Shown here: positions 7,735-12,991 of the stretch, in pieces
How the letters are laid out: each line of letters opens with the position of its first letter
Position numbering within the stretch: position 1 is the first letter of the stretch
From: Sulfurovum sp.
GTDB taxonomy: Bacteria > Campylobacterota > Campylobacteria > Campylobacterales > Sulfurovaceae
Direction: 5' to 3'
NCBI GenBank assembly: GCA_021159425.1
Contig: JAGGRU010000026.1
Location: forward strand, 1 to 12,991
Length of the DNA: 12,991 bases
Notes under the pieces: generated by a model
The model's database searches: none
What the model was told of the DNA's origin: nothing
The model's input: only the letters and a program-made list of their open reading frames with translations
Made by a program: the position numbers and the translations under genes

Positions 7735-8100
7735 ATGGCACTTAAAGTATTAATCGTTGATGATGACTTCATCAACAGAAAACTATTACAAACTCTTTTA
7801 AAAAAGAACCCTGATGTAACAGATATACTGGAGGCAGAGGATGGTTCTGATGCGCTCGACAAGTTGAAAAAAGAATCTGACATCAATCTTATCTTACTGG
7901 ATATTGTGATGCCGATCCTGGATGGTATAGCGTTTCTAAAGATCTTCAGGTCAGATATGGCAAATTCCCATATTCCTGTTATCGTGTTGTCAACAGATGA
8001 TTCCAGAAAAAGGGAAGTATTTGACAATGGGGCAAATGACTTTTTAAGAAAACCGATTAAAGCAGATGACCTCTTCGCTAAAATAGCTCAGTGGTCGTAA
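7735..8100 (+). CDS. single-domain CheY-like response regulator
   Basis: 121-residue stand-alone receiver, with no output domain. All catalytic positions are present: the acidic cluster D9-D11 (IVDDD), phosphoacceptor D56 (LLDIVMP), S86/T87 (VLSTDD) and K106 (RKPIK). A longer frame begins at 7699 inside the kinase gene, but ATG 7735 has GAGG (7723-7726) 8 nt upstream and starts right at the first beta strand. It lies 4 bp after the kinase stop. As the last gene of the operon it is the likely end point of the phosphorelay from H344 of the HPt protein. Such receivers act by protein contact, for example on motors or other enzymes; the target cannot be read from the sequence. Confidence 0.92.
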   Translation: MALKVLIVDDDFINRKLLQTLLKKNPDVTDILEAEDGSDALDKLKKESDINLILLDIVMPILDGIAFLKIFRSDMANSHIPVIVLSTDDSRKREVFDNGANDFLRKPIKADDLFAKIAQWS

Positions 8101-8103
8101 ATC

Positions 8104-8162
8104 GTAGGGTCGGTTTACCGACCTAACGTTATATAATTCTTTGGTCGGTGAACCGACCCTAC
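8104..8162. repeat. inverted pair of REP-like palindromes (BIME-like) between convergent genes
   Basis: Left unit 8104-8123: head GTAG followed directly by GGTCGGT-TT-ACCGACC, a 7-bp self-complementary stem. Right unit 8143-8162, opposite orientation: GGTCGGT-GA-ACCGACC then CTAC (GTAG on the minus strand). The two 20-bp units are inverted copies with a single difference, separated by 19 bp. They fill almost the whole gap between the response regulator stop (8100) and lon. A GTAG tetranucleotide at the foot of a hairpin, in inverted pairs, is the architecture of REP/BIME elements mobilised by RAYT (TnpA-REP) transposases. The TAG of the right head is the stop codon of lon. No U-tract follows either stem, so it is not a standard terminator, although the full inverted repeat could fold into a 20-bp stem and protect both 3' ends. 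Confidence 0.75.
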
Positions 8163-10576
8163 ACAAACACTTCTTTTAAAACCTCATCCACAGATGACAC
8201 CCCAATAATTTTTATATTGTCTTTTACTTCACTTGGAATATCAGCCAGGTCACGTTCGTAATTTTTCTGCGGTATAAGTGCTTTGGTCACACCTGCTTTG
8301 TATGCTGCGATCAGTTTTTCTTTTAATCCGCCTATGGGGAGAACTTTTCCTGTAAGCGTCACTTCTCCGGTCATAGCCACTTTGTTATCTATTTTTCGAT
8401 TACTCAAAATAGATGCTATAGTACTTACCATGGCAATTCCGGCAGATGGACCGTCTTTTGGTGTTGCACCCTCAGGAACATGAATATGAAGGTCATAACG
8501 CTTATACACTTCAGAGGCATCTACAACTATACCCTCATCACGTTCTTTCAAACTTCTGGGTATCACAGAGCTGGGAATTTTTAACTTCTTTTGGTCTATC
8601 AGTATCTTTACAACAGAATGCGCAATACGTACAGACTCTTTCATTACATCACCCAAAGACCCGGTAAGCTGAAGAAGCCCCTTTCCTTTGATCTTGATCG
8701 CCTCTATGGTCAGAACATCACCACCAACAGCAGTCCATGCAAGTCCACTGACCACACCTACTTGAGGCTTGGAATCCACTAAAGATATTTCAAATACTTT
8801 TTTATCTACATATTTGTTCAAGTTCTTTTTACTGATACGTATCGCATCTTTTGTTTTGTCTTCTAAAAGTTTTCTTGCAGCTTTTCTCATAAGTGAAGCC
8901 AGTCTGCGACGCAAATTTCTTACACCTGCTTCCCTTGTATATTCATCTATGAGTATTTTAAGCGCTTTATCTGAAATAGAAAATTCTCTACGCTTAAGGG
9001 CATGTTTTTTCAGCTCCTGCGGTATAAGATAGCGTTTTGCAATTTCAAATTTCTCTTTAGGCGTATAAGAGTTCAAACCTATGAATTCCATCCTGTCACG
9101 CAGAGCTGCAGGTATACGTCCTACATCATTTGCAGTGGCAATAAAGATCGCTTTGCTCAAATCAATATTGAAATTCAAATAGTAATCTCTGTATTTAGAG
9201 TTCTGTTCAGGATCAAGTATTTCAAGCAGTGCTGCTGTCGGGTCTCCACGCATGCTTCTCCCTACTTTGTCTATCTCATCAAGTACAATGACAGGATCCA
9301 TGCTTTTTGCTTCTATAAGCCCCTGCACAACCCTGCCCGGCATGGCACCAACATAGGTTCGTCTGTGACCTCTAAGCTCATTCACATCTTCAAGACCGCC
9401 AAGTGCCATACGTACAAGCGGTCGTCCAAGTGCTGTTGCAATGGAGTTTGCAAGTGAGGTTTTACCCACACCCGGAGGTCCTGCAAAACATAAAATAACA
9501 CCACCGATCTCTTTAGCTTTGATACCTCTGAGCATTGCCAGTTCTCTCACTGAGAAGAATTCAACAATACGCTCTTTTGGCTTTTCCAAAGAGTAGTGGT
9601 CTTTGTCAAGTTCAGCAGAGACATCATGCACAGAGAGATTCTTCTTACTTAGTTTTCCAAATGGAAGTTCAAGTACCCACTCCAGATAGCTTTGCACCGT
9701 TTGTGCTTCACCACTTTCAGGATGCATACGTGCAAAACGATCTAACTGTTTACTTATCTCTTTAAAGGCATCTTCATTCATATGAGGTTTAAGTGCCGCT
9801 ACTTTTTCTCTGAAAGTGGCGATCTCCTCTTCACGCTGTGTATCTGTACCCAATTCCTGCTGTATCTCTTTAAGCTGCTCTTTAAGGAAATATTCTTTAT
9901 TGGTCTGTTCTATTTTAGAGTGAACTTTCGTCCGTATCTCTCTTTGCACTTTTGCAGCTTCCATTTCAGAAGTCACCACATCAATGAGTCCTAAAAGCCG
10001 TTTCTCTATATTTGGCTCTATGTAGAGTGCATAAGCCACTTCTTTGTCCAGCTTCAACATGGAAGAGACCAGATCTGCTATGCGGTGAGGCTCATCATTC
10101 TCTTCTATGGTACGCACAAGATCTGCGGGAAAATGACTGCTTAGAGAGGAGAGCTGCTTTATTTTATCTCGCAAGATACCCATAAGGGCATCTACTTTCA
10201 ATTTATTGAAACTGTCTAATTTGACAATATCTATCACCGCACGATTAAAGTCACCTTGCACAGGATCCATTATCTCTCCGCGGGCAAGCCCTTGAAAAAG
10301 TATCTTCACTCTTCCGTCAGGTATGTGCACTTTACGCATAATGGAGCCAACTACTCCTACCTTGTACATGGCATTAAAATCACGACTTCCTTCTTTCCCT
10401 GATACAGAAGAGGTCACAAAAAGCAAAGAGTTGTTTTCCATAGCATCCGTGGCCGCATCTATATCTTTCTGATCTGTCAAAAAGATAGGGCTGATCATAA
10501 AAGGATAAAGAAAAAGTTCATCCTCTACAACAATAGGTAAAGTAGTAGGAAATGCGTCATAATCGCTGAGTTGCAT
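8159..10576 (-). CDS. lon: ATP-dependent protease Lon (endopeptidase La)
   Basis: Cytoplasmic AAA+ serine protease that degrades damaged and regulatory proteins. 805 residues, normal for the family. The N-terminal substrate-binding domain is at about 10-205, followed by a long helical region (about 200-300). The AAA+ module has Walker A GPPGVGKT (K372) and Walker B VIVLDEIDK (D433, E434). The S16 protease domain has the catalytic dyad S711 (DGPSAGIAM) and K754 (LPIGGLKEK), 43 residues apart as in E. coli Lon. The ATG at 10576 shares a base with the bamD stop (TAATG) and has no strong Shine-Dalgarno, so translation is probably coupled to bamD. The C-terminus reads EVFV and then TAG; that TAG belongs to the head of the REP-like repeat, so the last one or two residues may be set by the repeat. 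Confidence 0.97.
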   Translation of the reverse strand: MQLSDYDAFPTTLPIVVEDELFLYPFMISPIFLTDQKDIDAATDAMENNSLLFVTSSVSGKEGSRDFNAMYKVGVVGSIMRKVHIPDGRVKILFQGLARGEIMDPVQGDFNRAVIDIVKLDSFNKLKVDALMGILRDKIKQLSSLSSHFPADLVRTIEENDEPHRIADLVSSMLKLDKEVAYALYIEPNIEKRLLGLIDVVTSEMEAAKVQREIRTKVHSKIEQTNKEYFLKEQLKEIQQELGTDTQREEEIATFREKVAALKPHMNEDAFKEISKQLDRFARMHPESGEAQTVQSYLEWVLELPFGKLSKKNLSVHDVSAELDKDHYSLEKPKERIVEFFSVRELAMLRGIKAKEIGGVILCFAGPPGVGKTSLANSIATALGRPLVRMALGGLEDVNELRGHRRTYVGAMPGRVVQGLIEAKSMDPVIVLDEIDKVGRSMRGDPTAALLEILDPEQNSKYRDYYLNFNIDLSKAIFIATANDVGRIPAALRDRMEFIGLNSYTPKEKFEIAKRYLIPQELKKHALKRREFSISDKALKILIDEYTREAGVRNLRRRLASLMRKAARKLLEDKTKDAIRISKKNLNKYVDKKVFEISLVDSKPQVGVVSGLAWTAVGGDVLTIEAIKIKGKGLLQLTGSLGDVMKESVRIAHSVVKILIDQKKLKIPSSVIPRSLKERDEGIVVDASEVYKRYDLHIHVPEGATPKDGPSAGIAMVSTIASILSNRKIDNKVAMTGEVTLTGKVLPIGGLKEKLIAAYKAGVTKALIPQKNYERDLADIPSEVKDNIKIIGVSSVDEVLKEVFV

Positions 10577-11226
10577 TAGTCAAATACCATCCCGATAATC
10601 CCTTGCTTTGGAGGGGTAATATCTGCCAGATCTACAACAGAACCTTTATTTTTCGCTCTGTATATCTTTCCTGCTTCTTCTTTACCTGTACGGTCATACA
10701 AGGCTGCAATGTTTTCATTAAGCAGATATTGACTCATATGAAGTCTAATGAGTATGGTATTCACAAGTGGTGCATACTCTGAACCTGGATAACGCATTAA
10801 ATATTTATTTGCATTACTTATGCTGTCCATGATGAGTTTTTGATCTTTATAGACATCTCTAACCCCAAGAAATGATGCTTTAAGTTTTAGAAAGTCCGTA
10901 TATTCTCTTGTACGCTCTTCCCCATAACGTTTATTGTACTCATCCAGGTAATAATTTGCCAAAAGATACTCTTCCTGTACCATATGTGCGTTAGCAAGCA
11001 TATTCATAGCAGTCGGCATAAGCGGTGAACGCATATGTTCACTCTTTAGTGAAATGTAATAAGCATCAGCTTTATCCATATTGTTCTTGGAAATACTGTC
11101 ACCAATCTTTTTGTACCAGTGAAGTGCCGGCTTATTAAACTCTTCAACTTCATCTGTACTGCCCATACAACCTGCCAACAAAAAGGCTGCTGCCATACTC
11201 ACTAAAATACTCTTCTTAAAATTCAT
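10576..11226 (-). CDS. bamD: outer membrane assembly lipoprotein BamD
   Basis: 216-residue lipoprotein of the BAM complex, which inserts beta-barrel proteins into the outer membrane. The signal peptide is MNFKKSIL plus a hydrophobic stretch with lipobox LLAGC, the lipidated Cys being residue 20. The rest is helical with TPR-like pairs (for example ALHWYKKIGDSISKNNMDKADAYY and LANAHMVQEEYLLANYYLDEY regions), the usual BamD build. An in-frame ATG lies upstream at 11268, but ATG 11226 has GAGG 5 nt upstream and starts exactly at a standard signal peptide, so it is preferred. It overlaps lon by one base; a bamD-lon pair is, to my knowledge, also found in Campylobacter. It could be cotranscribed with hisD, 76 bp upstream. 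Confidence 0.88.
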   Translation of the reverse strand: MNFKKSILVSMAAAFLLAGCMGSTDEVEEFNKPALHWYKKIGDSISKNNMDKADAYYISLKSEHMRSPLMPTAMNMLANAHMVQEEYLLANYYLDEYNKRYGEERTREYTDFLKLKASFLGVRDVYKDQKLIMDSISNANKYLMRYPGSEYAPLVNTILIRLHMSQYLLNENIAALYDRTGKEEAGKIYRAKNKGSVVDLADITPPKQGIIGMVFD

Positions 11227-11256
11227 ATCTACCTCATCATAAATGTAATAACCAAT

Positions 11257-11262
11257 ATAATA
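11257..11262 (-). promoter_or_regulatory. possible -10 box for bamD-lon
   Basis: The 76-bp gap between hisD and bamD contains, on the minus strand, TATTAT at 11262-11257, about 30 bp before the bamD start, in a very AT-rich stretch. No properly spaced -35 was found (TTTACA lies only about 10 bp upstream). No terminator hairpin follows hisD, so this may be an internal promoter or nothing. Confidence 0.25.
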
Positions 11263-11302
11263 GCTCAAAGTATGTAAAAAGCGTATTAGTCTTTAAAAAA
11301 AT

Positions 11303-12595
11303 TTAATCTCTCAATCTAATTCTAACTGACTCTTCATGGGCTGTTAACCCCTCAGTATTTGCAATAAGTGCACATTGTTCACCTATCTCTTTCATACCCT
11401 GTTTAGACATAGAGATAATTGAAGACTTTTTCAAAAAGTTCTCTACCGAAAGAGGTGAGAAGAATTTTGCTGTTCCGCCTGTAGGAAGTGTATGGTTAGG
11501 TCCTGCTACATAGTCACCTATAGGTTCAGGTGTATTTTCACCTAAGAAGATCGCTCCTGCATGTTTGATACTGTCCAACAGGCTCATAGGGTCTTTGGTG
11601 ACAACTTCCAAGTGTTCCGGTGCTATATCATTCATGAGAGCTATAGCTTCATCCATATCATGAGCTACGATGATAGCTCCTCTCTCTTCTATGGACTTTC
11701 TTGCGATCTCTTCACGTGAAAGTGTAGCAAGGAATTCTTCTACCTTGTCACTGACTCTGTTTGCCAATTCGCTATCGGTAGTGATCAAAATAGAAGAAGC
11801 CATTTCATCATGTTCTGCCTGTGAAAGCAGATCAATAGCCAAATAGTCTTCTCTTGCTGTTTCATCCGCTAAAATACCGATTTCTGATGGTCCTGCGATC
11901 ATATCAATATTCACTTCACCATAAACCAACTTCTTGGCAGTAGCAACAAATATATTACCGGGACCCGTGATCACATCTACTTTAGGGATGGTCTCTGTAC
12001 CATATGCCATGGCTCCAATAGCAGATGCACCGCCTACTCTGAAAACCTGTGTCACTTTACAAAGATGGCAGGCAGCAAGAAGCAATTCATTCAGTTCATT
12101 GTCCGGTGCCGGGGTACAAATAACGATCTCTTCTACCCCTGCTACCTGTGCAGGGATCACATTCATAAGCAATGAAGAAGGATACGCAGCTTTCCCACCG
12201 GGAATATAAAGTCCTGCTCTATCTACAGCAGTTACCTTTTGTCCCAAGATCGTTCCATTGGCTTCTGTATCCATCCAGGTTTTTGGCATAAGTTTCTGGT
12301 GATAATTTTCGATTCTGTCATAGGCAAGATGCAAAGCATCACGCAATATGGGATCAATATTTTCATACGCTTTAGCCATATCATCTCTTGAGACTAAAAG
12401 CTCATCATCTGATTTTGGTTCCCATCTGTCAAACCTTGCAATTTGAGATTTTAAAGCTTTGTTACCTTCTGTTTGTATCTCTTTCAAAAGTCCAGATACA
12501 ATGCTTGTTACGCCCTCTATATCCATCTTGCCACGCTGAAGTAATTCATTAAAATTTGCTTCAAATGTATCGTCACTGCTGTAAAATATTTTCAT
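11303..12595 (-). CDS. hisD: histidinol dehydrogenase
   Basis: NAD-dependent, zinc enzyme that oxidises L-histidinol to L-histidine in two steps, the end of histidine biosynthesis. 430 residues, full length. The family signature VDVITGPGNIFVATAKKLVYG is at about 206-226, followed by IDMIAGPSEIG. Zinc ligands Q259, H262, D361 and H420 and the base pair E327/H328 (APEHLE) fall at the E. coli positions (Q259, H262, D360, H419, E326/H327). The glycine-rich NAD site IPGGKAAYPSS is at 131-141. The ATG at 12595 has AGGA about 6 nt upstream. It stands apart from other his genes here. A stable REP-like hairpin lies just upstream of its ribosome site. Confidence 0.97.
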   Translation of the reverse strand: MKIFYSSDDTFEANFNELLQRGKMDIEGVTSIVSGLLKEIQTEGNKALKSQIARFDRWEPKSDDELLVSRDDMAKAYENIDPILRDALHLAYDRIENYHQKLMPKTWMDTEANGTILGQKVTAVDRAGLYIPGGKAAYPSSLLMNVIPAQVAGVEEIVICTPAPDNELNELLLAACHLCKVTQVFRVGGASAIGAMAYGTETIPKVDVITGPGNIFVATAKKLVYGEVNIDMIAGPSEIGILADETAREDYLAIDLLSQAEHDEMASSILITTDSELANRVSDKVEEFLATLSREEIARKSIEERGAIIVAHDMDEAIALMNDIAPEHLEVVTKDPMSLLDSIKHAGAIFLGENTPEPIGDYVAGPNHTLPTGGTAKFFSPLSVENFLKKSSIISMSKQGMKEIGEQCALIANTEGLTAHEESVRIRLRD

Positions 12596-12611
12596 TTTTA
12601 TCCTAATTATC

Positions 12612-12637
12612 GGTGTTGTAAGGGTACAACACCCTAC
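12612..12637 (-). repeat. REP-like hairpin upstream of hisD
   Basis: On the minus strand: GTAG (12637-12634), then a perfect 9-bp stem GGTGTTGTA / TACAACACC with the 4-nt loop CCCT. This is the same head-plus-hairpin design as the pair at 8104-8162 and shares the TGTAGGGT start, but with a different stem. It occupies most of the 38-bp gap between the ACC deaminase-like gene and hisD, provides the stop codon of the former, and ends 7 nt before the hisD Shine-Dalgarno AGGA (12604-12601). Confidence 0.7.
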
Positions 12638-12991
12638 ACTTTGTATTTCCGTTCATATCTTGGGAGCATACTCTCATTACCCAATACACCACCCTGATGG
12701 ATGTACAGTGTAGGTTTAGAAAAAACTTCTGGATGTGCAAGTAAGACCCGCCATCCTAGAGGGTCATAAAGCAGATCAAATTCCACTCCCGTTTCTTGAT
12801 GCAATTTTAGCCAAATTTTGTAGTTTTCTTTATAAAGTTTTCCAAAATGGTGTTTTTTTTCTAAAGTTAAGATTGCTGGATGGTATTTTTCATCTTTTTT
12901 CAACTCTGAGAACTGCTTTTTTAAGTACGATTCATCCCCAACACAAGGGTTTGTATATACTTTTGTAGGGGTGCCCCTGGTGGATACCCTT
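12634..12991 (-). CDS. ACC deaminase / D-cysteine desulfhydrase family protein, 5' end cut by window edge
   Basis: The frame is open from the right edge to TAG at 12636-12634; about 118 residues are visible. It looks like the C-terminal part of a PLP-dependent enzyme of the 1-aminocyclopropane-1-carboxylate deaminase/D-cysteine desulfhydrase family (tryptophan synthase beta fold). Recognisable pieces are KVYTNPCVGDESYLKKQF, then FDLLYDPLGWRVLL, and near the end LYIHQGGVLGNESML followed by RYERKYKV. The PLP lysine and active-site serine would be upstream, off the window. A TTG at 12903 could be read as a start, but conserved-looking sequence continues upstream of it, so it is rejected. The most upstream visible codons (RVSTRGTPT) coincide with a REP-like palindrome at 12965-12989, so the gene may be interrupted or carry an in-frame insert. 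Substrate unknown. Confidence 0.68.
   Translation of the reverse strand, partial: RVSTRGTPTKVYTNPCVGDESYLKKQFSELKKDEKYHPAILTLEKKHHFGKLYKENYKIWLKLHQETGVEFDLLYDPLGWRVLLAHPEVFSKPTLYIHQGGVLGNESMLPRYERKYKV
12965..12989 (+). repeat. third REP-like palindrome at the window edge
   Basis: Head GTAG (12965-12968), then an imperfect hairpin GGGTGCC ... GGATACCC: four perfect pairs GGGT/ACCC, a G-T wobble, one mismatch and two more pairs around a short loop. Same TGTAGGG start as the other units. It is antisense to, and inside the open frame of, the ACC deaminase-like gene. A partner unit, if any, would be beyond the window. Confidence 0.5.

Noticed and set aside
8104..8162. Bidirectional intrinsic terminator
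   Set aside because: The stems are strong but no run of T follows on either strand; the GTAG heads and the repeat family fit a REP pair better. A role in blocking read-through remains possible.
9002..9457. 151-codon open frame antisense to lon
   Set aside because: Composition is Cys/Phe/Tyr-rich with no domain; it is a shadow of the well-conserved lon coding strand.
11227..11268. Upstream ATG (11268) as bamD start
   Set aside because: It would place residues YYIGYYIYDEVD before a normal lipoprotein signal peptide and lacks a ribosome site; ATG 11226 has GAGG at good spacing.
12634..12903. Complete small gene starting at TTG 12903
   Set aside because: The frame and family-like residues continue upstream (KVYTNPCVGD), so this is the tail of a larger gene.
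1..12991. tRNA, rRNA, CRISPR array, insertion sequence or transposase gene
   Set aside because: No cloverleaf, regularly spaced repeats or transposase motifs were seen on reading both strands.

Overview
The window is compact, AT-rich bacterial chromosome. It most likely comes from a Campylobacterota (epsilonproteobacterial) genome of the Sulfurovum/Sulfurimonas kind. This is inferred from the style of the proteins, the bamD-lon pairing and Campylobacter-like promoters; no rRNA marker is present. It holds ten protein genes, two of them cut by the window edges, with almost no free space. No tRNA, rRNA, CRISPR array or transposase gene was seen.

Left block (1-3443): nadB (L-aspartate oxidase, minus strand, running off the left edge) is preceded in the same direction by a 44-residue lipoprotein gene (1086-1220). 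That small gene resembles LptM/YifL-type lipoproteins and is easy to miss. Head-to-head with it, and overlapping it by 30 bp, starts a plus-strand pair: a DUF721/DciA-like protein and uvrC, the nucleotide-excision-repair endonuclease. The promoter predicted for this pair lies inside the lipoprotein gene and would give a leaderless transcript.

Middle block (3519-8100): a three-gene plus-strand phosphorelay operon with its own promoter. It encodes a PAS-like/tandem-HPt protein, a 1000-residue membrane hybrid histidine kinase with an NIT-type periplasmic sensor, and a stand-alone CheY-like receiver. The kinase has one intact receiver flanked by two receiver-like domains that lack key residues. 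The first HPt-like domain of the HPt protein also looks degenerate.

Right block (8159-12991, minus strand): the gene order in the direction of transcription is an ACC deaminase/D-cysteine desulfhydrase family protein (cut by the right edge), hisD, bamD and lon. bamD and lon overlap at TAATG.

Short REP-like palindromes with a GTAG(GG) head run through the right part of the window. An inverted pair sits between the convergent response regulator and lon. One sits between the ACC deaminase-like gene and hisD, and one lies at the right edge inside the reading frame of the ACC deaminase-like gene. At two genes, lon and the ACC deaminase-like gene, the TAG of the head is the stop codon. These palindromes, the hidden lipoprotein and the partly decayed phosphorelay are the most interesting content.
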